From Kaistia granuli DSM 23481 (lineage in GTDB: Bacteria; Pseudomonadota; Alphaproteobacteria; Rhizobiales; Kaistiaceae): 64,000 nucleotides of DNA. The notes beneath the pieces were generated by a model that was given only the letters and a program-made list of their open reading frames with translations, ran no database searches and was not told the DNA's origin. How positions within the stretch are numbered: position 1 is the stretch's first letter; each line of letters opens with the position of its first letter. The translations under genes and the position numbers were made by a program. Below, piece by piece: positions 55,628 through 64,000 of this stretch. The DNA lies in NCBI RefSeq assembly GCF_000380505.1, contig NZ_AQYH01000006.1, positions 1 to 64,000 of the forward strand, given 5' to 3'.

Positions 55628-56525
55628 CGCCATCATCATCGGGGGCAGCTATGCCGGGCTTTCCGCGGCGATGCAGCTTGCCCGCGCCGGCCGCTCGGTC
55701 TGCGTCGTCGACAGCCACACGCCGCGCAACCGCTTCGCCGCCGCGTCGCACGGCTTCTTCGGCCAGGACGGCGCGGCGCCACGCGCCATGATCGCCGAGG
55801 CCCGTGACAAGCTCGCCGCCTATCCGACCGTCCATTTCGTCGACGGCTCGGCCATCCATGCCCATGCGGTCCCGGACGGCTTCGCTATTGATCTCGGCCA
55901 GGGCGACGCGCTCACGGCGGCCAAGCTGGTGCTGGCCTTCGGCGTCGTCGACGAGTTGCCCGACCTGCCCGGCCTCGCCGGCAAGTGGGGCAAATCGGTG
56001 CTGCACTGCCCGTATTGCCATGGCCATGAATTCCGGGGTCGGCGGCTCGGCGTTCTGAACGTCATGGAAAAATCGGTGCACCAGGCGCTGATGATCCCGG
56101 ACTGGGGACCGACCACCTTCTTCCTCCATGGCGGCGCGATGCCCGATGCCGAGACGCAGGACAAGCTGCGTCGCCGGAACGTCGCGATCGAACCGGCGAA
56201 GGTCGTGGCGCTGGAAGGAACGGAGACGGAGCTCACGGGCGTGCGGCTCGAAGATGGCCGCGTGGTCGAGCTCGACGCGATCTTCACCGGCTCGCGGACG
56301 CGGATGGCGAGCGCTATCGCCGAGCAACTCGGCTGCGCCTTCGACGAAGGCATGCTGGGGCCGGTGATCCGCACCGACGCCATGAAGATGACGACGGTGC
56401 CGGGCGTCTATGCCGCCGGCGACATCGCGCGCCAGATGCACAACGCCACTTTCGCCTCGGCGGACGGCGTGATGGCCGGAACGGCGCTGCACCAGGCGCT
56501 GATATTCGAACCGCTGGCGGCCTGA
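55617..56525 (+). CDS. NAD(P)/FAD-dependent oxidoreductase, thioredoxin reductase-like
   Basis: The 302-residue flavoprotein begins with the FAD Rossmann motif IIIGGSYAGLSAAMQLARAG. A CPYC motif in LHCPYCHGHEF occupies the thioredoxin reductase redox position, followed by a GRRLGVLN region in place of a strict GxGxxA NAD(P) motif. The second FAD motif is VYAAGDIAR. This branch is often paired with Rrf2 regulators and may reduce a low-molecular-weight thiol or act in redox defence. The pairing and overlap with Rrf2 mark a two-gene operon. Confidence 0.88.
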   Translation: MPYDAIIIGGSYAGLSAAMQLARAGRSVCVVDSHTPRNRFAAASHGFFGQDGAAPRAMIAEARDKLAAYPTVHFVDGSAIHAHAVPDGFAIDLGQGDALTAAKLVLAFGVVDELPDLPGLAGKWGKSVLHCPYCHGHEFRGRRLGVLNVMEKSVHQALMIPDWGPTTFFLHGGAMPDAETQDKLRRRNVAIEPAKVVALEGTETELTGVRLEDGRVVELDAIFTGSRTRMASAIAEQLGCAFDEGMLGPVIRTDAMKMTTVPGVYAAGDIARQMHNATFASADGVMAGTALHQALIFEPLAA

Positions 56526-56551
56526 GACGAGGCACGCCAGCGGCTTGTCAG

Positions 56552-56581
56552 GACACCGCGAAGCCGGGGCTTCGCGGTGTC
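56552..56581. terminator. Bidirectional hairpin between the flavoprotein gene and ccrM
   Basis: Perfect 14-base arms (56552-56565 and 56568-56581, GACACCGCGAAGCC and its complement) lie between two convergent stop codons. No T tract follows on either strand. Confidence 0.6.
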
Positions 56582-56584
56582 GGC

Positions 56585-57742
<1,158 letters not shown>

Positions 57743-57909
57743 CTATGGTTAGCGAACAGGGTGAAGGACCCGTTAGCAAGCATGGTTAATCAATTGTAAC
57801 CGCACCCGATTGCACGTTTTTTCGTGCCTTCGACATCGTTTTGCCGAAACTCTTGGGCTATGGTTTCGCCACGAAAGACCCGTCGCCGGGTCGCATCATC
57901 GGGGCCATC

Positions 57910-59355
57910 ATGATCCGCGGTTTCCTTGCCTTGCCGGCTGCGCTGGCTGTTCTTTGCGCCACCAGCGTCACGGTCCTGGCCGACGACGTGATGCTCGTCC
58001 TCGACGCTTCCGCCTCGATGGCGGGCAAACTCGGCCGCGACCGCAAGATCGACCTCGTGGCAGAGAGCGTGGCGGAGGCCGTGGCCGATTTCCCGACCAG
58101 CGCCCGCATCGGCATGCTGGCCTTCGGCGCCAAGAGCAAGACGAGCTGCACGGACGCCGCCGTCGTGGTGAAGCCGCAGCGTGACGGCAATGACGTCGTC
58201 GCGGCCGCCGCCGCCAAGCTGCTGCCGCGCGGCAAGGCGCCGCTGGCTGTCGCCGTCGAGCGCGCCGCCAACGCACTCGACTACAAGAGCGCCCGCGCCA
58301 CCGTCATCGTCTTCGTCGACAAGGTCGAGGCCTGCGACGCCAATCCCTGCGTGCTGGCGGAATCGTTGGCCGAACGCGCCAAGGACCTGACGGTCGAGGT
58401 GATCGGCCTCGGCCTCGAGGACAAGGAGATCGAACGGGTCGCCTGCCTCGCCGAAAAGACCGGCGGCAAGTTCATCAATGCCAAGGACGGCACCGATGTC
58501 GCCGGTGGCCTCGCCGCGGCGCTCGCCGCCGCCAAGGCGCCGCCGCCGAACCTGCCCTCCGCCCATATCGAGGCGCCGGCCAAGGTGGTCCAGTCCTCGG
58601 TGTTCGATGTCGCCTATGACGGTCCGAAGGCGAAGGGCGATCGCGTCCAGATCGTCTGGCCGGGACTGCCGGCCGGATCGGAAATCCGCAGCGTGCTCGT
58701 CGCCAAGGACGGCAAGCTGCGCAAGCTGCGCGCGCCGACCGAAGCCGGAACCTACGAGATTCGCTATTACCATCCGCAGCTCAACGTCGTGCTTGCGACG
58801 CAGTCGATCGAGGTCGAGGTCCGGCCGACCACGGTCCTCGTTGACGATCACGTCGGCGCCGGCGCACCGCTGAAGGTCAGCTGGTCCGGCCCGGCCGCCG
58901 CCAAGGACGAGATCCGGATCGCCCCGCTCGACGCTGCCGACAGCTCGAAGCTGGACGCAATTCCCGTCAACAAGGACGGCCGCGCCCTCACCTTCATCGC
59001 CCCGACAGCCCCCGGCCGCTACGAGGCGCGCTATCTCTCCGCTGCCGACGACGCGATCACCGCCAAGGCCACCTTCACGGTCGATCCGCCCAACGCCTCG
59101 ATCCAGGGCCCGGCGACCGCCAAGCCCGGCAGCCGGATCACCGTCGACTGGACCGGCCCCGCCGCCCGCTATGACGACATCGTCATCGCCCGCAGCGACA
59201 TGGCCGCCGGCGACCACGTCACCATGGCCCGGATCCGGCCCGACCGTTCGTCCGTCGCCATCGTCGTGCCGCAGGAAGCCGGCAGCTACGAACTGCGCTA
59301 CATCGCCGGCGACGGCACGGCGATCTTCGCCCGCGCGCCGCTGACGGTGCGCTAG
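57910..59355 (+). CDS. Exported VWA-domain protein with three C-terminal repeats
   Basis: The 481-residue protein has a signal peptide (GFLALPAALAVLCATSVTVLA) and then a von Willebrand factor A domain. The MIDAS start is VLDASASM, with further LLPRGKAPLAVAVERA and VIVFVDKVEAC. Residues about 225-480 form three tandem units of roughly 85 residues, each with a VxWxGP strand and an AGxYExRY end, likely Ig-like. Metal-dependent protein binding outside the cytoplasm is inferred. It is divergent from ccrM, and ATG 57910 gives the clean signal. Confidence 0.85.
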   Translation: MIRGFLALPAALAVLCATSVTVLADDVMLVLDASASMAGKLGRDRKIDLVAESVAEAVADFPTSARIGMLAFGAKSKTSCTDAAVVVKPQRDGNDVVAAAAAKLLPRGKAPLAVAVERAANALDYKSARATVIVFVDKVEACDANPCVLAESLAERAKDLTVEVIGLGLEDKEIERVACLAEKTGGKFINAKDGTDVAGGLAAALAAAKAPPPNLPSAHIEAPAKVVQSSVFDVAYDGPKAKGDRVQIVWPGLPAGSEIRSVLVAKDGKLRKLRAPTEAGTYEIRYYHPQLNVVLATQSIEVEVRPTTVLVDDHVGAGAPLKVSWSGPAAAKDEIRIAPLDAADSSKLDAIPVNKDGRALTFIAPTAPGRYEARYLSAADDAITAKATFTVDPPNASIQGPATAKPGSRITVDWTGPAARYDDIVIARSDMAAGDHVTMARIRPDRSSVAIVVPQEAGSYELRYIAGDGTAIFARAPLTVR

Positions 59356-59559
59356 CCGGACTCGACGGGCCGATCCCGGTCGGAAAGCGGCAGAACAGGC
59401 CAAGACAGTCCGCCCCTGATCTGGTAGAGAGCCCGCTTGGTTGGCGGGTTCGATCGTCTCCACCGATCGAGCCTGCTCTCATCGCACTTTTGCAACGCGC
59501 GATCTCTGCCCGGTCCATCCGGGCCCCCGGGATCCCGCAGACCGACCGGAAAGTCCTCC

Positions 59560-60240
59560 ATGCTTGTCCTTTTCGATTGCGACGGGGTGCTCGTCGATTC
59601 TGAAATCATCGCCTCGCGCGTCGATAGCGAGCGGCTCGCCGCCATCGGCTACGACATTTCGGTGCAGGAGATGTCGCATCGCTTCGCCGGCCTGACGTGG
59701 GAACGGATCGCCAAGCTGATCGAGGCCGATCTCGGTCACTCCCTGCCGGAAGGCTTCCATGCCGAGACCGACAAGGAACTGGACGAGCGGCTGGCCAAGG
59801 ACCTCCAGATCATCCCCGGCGTGCAGGAGATGCTCGACAAGCTGGATTACCAGCGCTGCATCTGCTCGAACTCCTCGCCGGAGCGGCTGAAGATCTCGCT
59901 GACCAAGACGAAGCTCTATGACCGCTTCCGCCCCTACATCTTCTCGGCCGTCGCCGTCCGCAACAAGCAGCCGAAGCCGTCGCCCGACGTCTTCCTGCAT
60001 GGCGCGGCCGAATTCGGCGTCGACCCGAAGGATTGCGTCGTCGTCGAGGATTCGACGCATGGCATCCACGGCGCCCGCGCCGCCGGCATGCGCGTCATCG
60101 GCTTCACCGGCGGTTCGCACTCCTGGCCCGGCCATGCCGACGCGCTGACCGCCGCCGGCGCCGTGACGGTGATCAACCGCATGGCCGACCTGCCGGCCAT
60201 GGTCGATGCGCTGGCCGCCTGGAACCCCGACGAGGACTGA
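59560..60240 (+). CDS. HAD-superfamily phosphatase-like protein (phosphoglycolate phosphatase/CbbY group)
   Basis: The 226-residue protein has motif I VLFDCDGVLVDSE with both Asp, motif II CSNSSPERL, motif III KQPKPSPDVFL and motif IV VVVEDSTHGIHGARAAGM. The alpha-helical cap places it in HAD-IA variant 3 with phosphoglycolate phosphatases, beta-phosphoglucomutases and hexitol phosphatases. The exact sugar phosphate is not known. The start at 59560 is at the usual distance from motif I; the frame upstream to 59437 is not coding-like. Confidence 0.88.
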   Translation: MLVLFDCDGVLVDSEIIASRVDSERLAAIGYDISVQEMSHRFAGLTWERIAKLIEADLGHSLPEGFHAETDKELDERLAKDLQIIPGVQEMLDKLDYQRCICSNSSPERLKISLTKTKLYDRFRPYIFSAVAVRNKQPKPSPDVFLHGAAEFGVDPKDCVVVEDSTHGIHGARAAGMRVIGFTGGSHSWPGHADALTAAGAVTVINRMADLPAMVDALAAWNPDED

Positions 60241-60256
60241 CCCTCGGAGCGCATCG

Positions 60257-60676
60257 ATGACGGTCCGGCTTCGCGCCCATCACCTCCTGTGCATGCTGAC
60301 CTATGTCGGCAAGGGCTACACGCCGGCGTTTTGCGCCAATTACGACCAGATCGCCGCGCGGCTGACGCGCGGCGAGGACATCCTCCTCATCGACGGGCCG
60401 GACGACGTCTGCGCGCCGCTGCTGCCGACCGAGGAGCCGCATTGCCACAATGAGAGCGTGCTGGAGCGTGACGCCGAGGCGGCCGCATCGGTGTCGGCCC
60501 TGCTCGAAACGCCCGTCGCGCCCGGCTTCCGCCTCTCGCTCGACGCCATGACGCTCGCCCGCTTCCGCGCCGCCTTCGCCGCCGGCACGACGCGCACGGC
60601 CTGCGGCGGCTGCGAATGGTCCGGCCTCTGCGACAGCGTCGCCGGCGGCGGCTATCAGGACACCCGTCTCGGGTAG
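60257..60676 (+). CDS. DUF1284 Cys-rich protein
   Basis: The 139-residue protein carries the DUF1284 pattern: RLRAHHLLCMLTYVGKGY at the N terminus, CAPLL and HCHNES in the middle and TACGGCEWSGLCDS at the end. The cysteines and histidines suggest a bound Fe-S cluster or zinc, as predicted for the family, with unknown function. The ATG at 60257 follows CGGAG. It lies 16 bases after the HAD gene and is probably cotranscribed with it. Confidence 0.88.
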   Translation: MTVRLRAHHLLCMLTYVGKGYTPAFCANYDQIAARLTRGEDILLIDGPDDVCAPLLPTEEPHCHNESVLERDAEAAASVSALLETPVAPGFRLSLDAMTLARFRAAFAAGTTRTACGGCEWSGLCDSVAGGGYQDTRLG

Positions 60677-60710
60677 TCGCCAGAAGGCTGTAAAGCTACA
60701 AAGCCCCACG

Positions 60711-60824
60711 CCCAACCCTCTCCCGCAAGCGGGCGAGGGCTTTTCGGCCGTGCGTGTCATGAGCGCGGACGCCCATCGTCAAACGCAGGCGAACTCCCTC
60801 TCCCGCTTGCGGGAGAGGGTTGGG
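60711..60824. repeat. Inverted-repeat intergenic element
   Basis: Perfect 23-base inverted arms (60711-60733 and 60802-60824, containing CCCTCTCCCGCAAGCGGG) bound a 68-base centre. It lies between the convergent DUF1284 and gcvPB genes, so it may terminate both. A sequence like this is common between genes in high-GC alphaproteobacteria. Confidence 0.7.
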
Positions 60825-60854
60825 GAGAGGGCCTAACCCCGGTCCAGCCTCCCC

Positions 60855-62435
60855 CTACTCCGCGGCGGCCGCCTCCACCCACGGTTCCGGCTTCTCCCAT
60901 TTGAGTTTTGGCGAACGCGCCGCGCGCGTCTCGTCGAGACGGCGGCGCGGGGCGAAGCGGGGCGCCTGCTGGAAGCGCTCGAGCTCGCCCGCCTTCGCCT
61001 TCATCACGAGATCGCGCAGCGTCGCGATGAAGAGGTCGAGCGAGGCCTTCGATTCCGATTCCGTCGGCTCGATCAGCATCGCCCCATGCACGACGAGCGG
61101 GAAATACATCGTCATCGGGTGATAGCCCTCGTCGATCATCGCCTTGGCGAAGTCGAGCGTCGTGACGCCCGTCCCCTCCAGGAACGTGTCGTCGAACAGC
61201 ACCTCGTGCATGCAGGTGCGGTCGCCGGAGGGCTGGCTCATCAGGTCGCGCAGGCCGGCGCGGACATAGTTGGCGTTGAGCACGGCATCTTCCGACGCCT
61301 GCTGCAGGCCGTCCGACCCATGCGACAACATGTAGGAAAGCGCCCGCACGAACATGCCCATCTGGCCATGAAAGGCGGTCATGCGGCCGAACGGCGTCTC
61401 GCCAGGCCGAAGCGCTTCCTCGGTCTCGACCAGGACCGGTCCGTCCGCCTCGATGCGGATGAAGGGCAGCGGCGCGAAGGCGGCGAGACGGGCAGAAAGC
61501 ACGACCGGCCCGGCGCCGGGTCCGCCGCCGCCATGCGGGGTGGAGAAGGTCTTGTGCAAGTTGATGTGCATGGCGTCGACGCCGAGCTCGCCGACCTTGG
61601 CCTTGCCGACGATGGCGTTGAAATTGGCGCCGTCGCAGTAGAAATAGGCGCCGGCCGCGTGGATGGCCGCGGCGATCTCGACCACGTCGCGCTCGAACAA
61701 TCCGCAGGTGTTCGGGTTGGTCAGCATGATCGCGGCGACGTCGGGCGACAGCAGCGCCTTGACCGCCGCCACGTCGACCGTGCCATCGGGCCGCGCCGGC
61801 ACGGTGACGACCTTGAAGCCGATCAGCGCTGCGGTGGCCGGATTGGTGCCATGCGCCGATTCCGGCACCAGCACGATGTTGCGCGTCTCGCCCTTGGCGG
61901 CGATGGCGGCCTTGATCGCCATCATGCCGCAGAGCTCGCCATGCGCGCCGGCCTTGGGCGACAGCGCGACCGACGTCATGCCGGTCATCTCGATCAGCCA
62001 GCGGCTGAGTTCGGTCATCAGCTCGACCGCGCCCTTGACGGTCGAGAGCGGCTGCAGCGGGTGCACGTCGCCGATGCCGGGCAGCCGCGCCATCCTCTCG
62101 TTCAGGCGCGGATTGTGCTTCATCGTGCAGGAGCCGAGCGGATAGAGGCCGCTGTCGATCGAGTAGTTCTTCTGGCTGAGCCGCACATAGTGGCGCATCG
62201 TCTCCGGCTCCGAGAGGCCGGGAAGATCGATCGGCAGCTTGCGCGCGAGCTTGCCGAGACGGGGCGCGAAATCCGCCGGCTCGTCGAGATCGACGCCGGT
62301 GACGTCGTGGCGTCCGACCTCGAACAGCAGCGCCTCCTCGATCTGCAGGGCGCGGTTGCCGGTGAAGGTATCGGGAATGGCCGAGGTCGCGGCGGTGGCG
62401 GCGACGGTGGGACGGCCCTGGCTGTTCATGCTCAT
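60855..62435 (-). CDS. gcvPB: Glycine dehydrogenase (decarboxylating), subunit 2
   Basis: This is the PLP-binding half of a split glycine decarboxylase P-protein (526 residues). The PLP Lys is in [16 protein letters not shown]. Other family blocks are [21 protein letters not shown] and [10 protein letters not shown]. The start codon overlaps the gcvPA stop by four bases. With subunit 1 it releases CO2 from glycine and loads the aminomethyl group on GcvH. A split P-protein is usual for many bacteria but not for all Hyphomicrobiales, several of which have a fused GcvP. Confidence 0.95.
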   Translation of the reverse strand: MSMNSQGRPTVAATAATSAIPDTFTGNRALQIEEALLFEVGRHDVTGVDLDEPADFAPRLGKLARKLPIDLPGLSEPETMRHYVRLSQKNYSIDSGLYPLGSCTMKHNPRLNERMARLPGIGDVHPLQPLSTVKGAVELMTELSRWLIEMTGMTSVALSPKAGAHGELCGMMAIKAAIAAKGETRNIVLVPESAHGTNPATAALIGFKVVTVPARPDGTVDVAAVKALLSPDVAAIMLTNPNTCGLFERDVVEIAAAIHAAGAYFYCDGANFNAIVGKAKVGELGVDAMHINLHKTFSTPHGGGGPGAGPVVLSARLAAFAPLPFIRIEADGPVLVETEEALRPGETPFGRMTAFHGQMGMFVRALSYMLSHGSDGLQQASEDAVLNANYVRAGLRDLMSQPSGDRTCMHEVLFDDTFLEGTGVTTLDFAKAMIDEGYHPMTMYFPLVVHGAMLIEPTESESKASLDLFIATLRDLVMKAKAGELERFQQAPRFAPRRRLDETRAARSPKLKWEKPEPWVEAAAAE

Positions 62436-63775
62436 GCGAGCACCTCCGCGAGCGCGGCCACGAAGGCGGCGCGGTCTTCATCCGTGTTCACTTCGGTCGA
62501 GGCGACGAGCAGCAGGTCGGCGAGTTCGCTCTTGCCGGGCTCCAGCCTGGAGACCGGCACGCCGGCGAGTACGCCCTTCGCTGCCAGCTTCTCGACGAGA
62601 TCAGCGGCGTCGCCGGGAAGCCGGATGGTGAACTCGTTGAAGAACGAGTCATTCAAGAGGCTTACGCCCTTCAGCGCAGAAAGCGATTCAGCGAGTTTCA
62701 CGGCATTGGCGTGATTGATCCGCGCCAGTCGCGCCAGGCCCGTTTCGCCGAGCAGCGTCATATGGATCGTGAACGCCAGCGCGCAAAGCCCTGAATTCGT
62801 ACAGATATTCGACGTCGCCTTATCGCGGCGGATATGCTGCTCGCGGGTCGAGAGCGTCAGCACGAAGCCGCGCCTCCCCTCCGCATCGACCGTCTCGCCG
62901 CAGAGGCGGCCCGGCATCTGGCGGACGAATTTCTGCCGCGTCGCGAACAGGCCGACATAGGGCCCGCCGAAGGAGAGCGCGTTGCCGATCGACTGGCCCT
63001 CGCCGACGACGATGTCGGCGCCCTGCGCGCCCGGCGGCTCGATCAGGCCGAGCGAGACGACCTCGGTGAAGACGGCGATCAGCAGCGCGCCGACCTCATG
63101 CGCCTTCGCCGCGATCGGCGCGAGATCGATCAGATGGCCGTAGACGGAGGGCGACTGCACGACGACGCAGGAGGTGGTGGCGTCGATCGCGGCGAGGATG
63201 TCCTCGGTGCCACGGGGATCAGCCGGCAGCGACGTCACCGTATCGCCCGCCATCGGCGACAGCGACTCGACCACGGCGCGATAGTGCGGATGCAGCCCGC
63301 CGGACAGCACCGCCTTGTTGCGCTTGGTCAGCCGGTGCGCCATCAGCACCGCCTCGACGGTGGCCGTCGAGCCGTCATACATCGAGGCGTTCGCCACCTC
63401 CATGCCGGTCAGGTGCGCGATCTGGGTCTGGAACTCGAACAGGACCTGCAGCGTGCCCTGGGTGATTTCCGGCTGGTACGGCGTGTAGGAGGTCAGGAAC
63501 TCCGAACGCTGGATCAGGTGGTCGACCGTCGCCGGCACATGGTGCTTGTAGGCGCCGGCGCCGACGAAGAACGGCACCGACGAGGCCGCGACGTTCTGGG
63601 CGGAAAGGCGGCCGAGCGTGCGCTCGACCGACATCTCACCGGCTGCCTTCGGCAAATCGAGCCCGTGGACCCGGAGATCCCTAGGGATATCGGCGAAGAG
63701 ATCGTCGATCGAGCCGACGCCGATCTGGGCCAGCATGGCCTGCCGGTCGGTATCGGAATGGGGGAGATAGCGCAT
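62432..63775 (-). CDS. gcvPA: Glycine dehydrogenase (decarboxylating), subunit 1
   Basis: The N-terminal-type half of the P-protein has 447 residues. It begins [15 protein letters not shown], with [31 protein letters not shown] and [10 protein letters not shown] as typical blocks, and [13 protein letters not shown] near the end. It overlaps gcvPB by four bases and is 41 bases behind gcvH. Both subunits are intact and form the active heterotetramer. Confidence 0.95.
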   Translation of the reverse strand: MRYLPHSDTDRQAMLAQIGVGSIDDLFADIPRDLRVHGLDLPKAAGEMSVERTLGRLSAQNVAASSVPFFVGAGAYKHHVPATVDHLIQRSEFLTSYTPYQPEITQGTLQVLFEFQTQIAHLTGMEVANASMYDGSTATVEAVLMAHRLTKRNKAVLSGGLHPHYRAVVESLSPMAGDTVTSLPADPRGTEDILAAIDATTSCVVVQSPSVYGHLIDLAPIAAKAHEVGALLIAVFTEVVSLGLIEPPGAQGADIVVGEGQSIGNALSFGGPYVGLFATRQKFVRQMPGRLCGETVDAEGRRGFVLTLSTREQHIRRDKATSNICTNSGLCALAFTIHMTLLGETGLARLARINHANAVKLAESLSALKGVSLLNDSFFNEFTIRLPGDAADLVEKLAAKGVLAGVPVSRLEPGKSELADLLLVASTEVNTDEDRAAFVAALAEVLA

Positions 63776-63816
63776 CGGACTACCGTTCTGAGGTTTTTCG
63801 GGAGGACACGGTCGCG

Positions 63817-64000
63817 TCAGAGCGTCTCGACGAACGCCTTGTAGGCGGTCTCATCGAGCAGGTTTTCCAGCTCGCCGGGCTCGGTCAACGTGAGTTTCAT
63901 GAACCAGCCATCGCCCTCCGCCGCCTCGTTGATGGTGCCGGGGGCGTCAGCGAGCTTGGCGTTGACGGCGATGACGAGGCCGGAGACCGGCGCGTAGACA
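63817..64000 (-). CDS. gcvH: Glycine cleavage H protein, C-terminal part (cut by window edge)
   Basis: Only the last 61 codons lie inside the window; the N terminus with the lipoyl Lys is to the right. Visible are [25 protein letters not shown] and [10 protein letters not shown], the conserved C-terminal half of H protein that presents the lipoyl arm. It lies directly upstream of gcvPA in the order gcvH-gcvPA-gcvPB; gcvT is presumably beyond the edge. Confidence 0.93.
   Translation of the reverse strand, partial: VYAPVSGLVIAVNAKLADAPGTINEAAEGDGWFMKLTLTEPGELENLLDETAYKAFVETL

Overview
The window reads as chromosomal DNA of a high-GC alphaproteobacterium of the order Hyphomicrobiales (Rhizobiales). 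The evidence is a CcrM-type adenine methyltransferase, a duplicated b/b' pair in the ATP synthase Fo operon, the dciA-dsbA-smc cluster, the ispB-DUF2007-trmN6-sppA-glyQS neighbourhood, split GcvPA/GcvPB subunits and several small proteins typical of the order. I cannot fix the genus. No tRNA, rRNA or CRISPR array is visible.

Layout. 0-0.4 kb: the 5' end of an IS110-family transposase running off the left edge, behind a structured leader that may encode a bridge RNA, next to a palindromic intergenic repeat. 0.4-5.1 kb: zinc/cadmium efflux ATPase with its divergent MerR regulator, an SMP-30 lactonase and WrbA. 5.2-17.2 kb: mostly single genes (metallo-hydrolase, DUF1499, LysE exporter, SRAP DNA-repair protein, Nudix, small exported proteins, VOC protein, dihydroorotase, YgfZ, HD hydrolase, phosphatase, GNAT). 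17.3-30.3 kb: pyruvate phosphate dikinase, SleB-type hydrolase, AcuI-like reductase, glyQS, an S49 peptidase/tRNA methylase/DUF2007 block and a polyprenyl diphosphate synthase. 30.4-38.6 kb: a TPR-LysM protein, ispE, moaB, a glycosyltransferase, a radical SAM protein interrupted exactly at its stop codon by a MITE, an NYN protein, a 2OG oxygenase and rnhB. 38.6-41.4 kb: Fo operon atpI-B-E-F'-F on the minus strand. 41.5-59.4 kb: dciA, dsbA, smc, then mutY and ccrM interleaved with unrelated genes (ABC-F ATPase, persulfide-dioxygenase-like protein, a very large Cys-repeat exported protein, an Rrf2/flavoprotein pair, a VWA protein). 59.5-64 kb: HAD hydrolase, DUF1284, and the glycine cleavage genes gcvPB-gcvPA-gcvH, gcvH being cut by the right edge.

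Functional themes. Housekeeping dominates: energy (Fo, PpdK, glycine cleavage), isoprenoids (IspE, polyprenyl synthase), translation (GlyQS, TrmN6, ABC-F), and DNA maintenance (Smc, DciA, MutY, RnhB, CcrM, SRAP). Accessory or less explained parts are the IS110 leader, the MITE, inverted-repeat elements, the 19-unit Cys-repeat protein, an Rrf2 operator that covers its own start codon, and a possible leader peptide before the ABC-F gene. These are the best candidates for follow-up; nothing here amounts to a clearly new multi-gene system.
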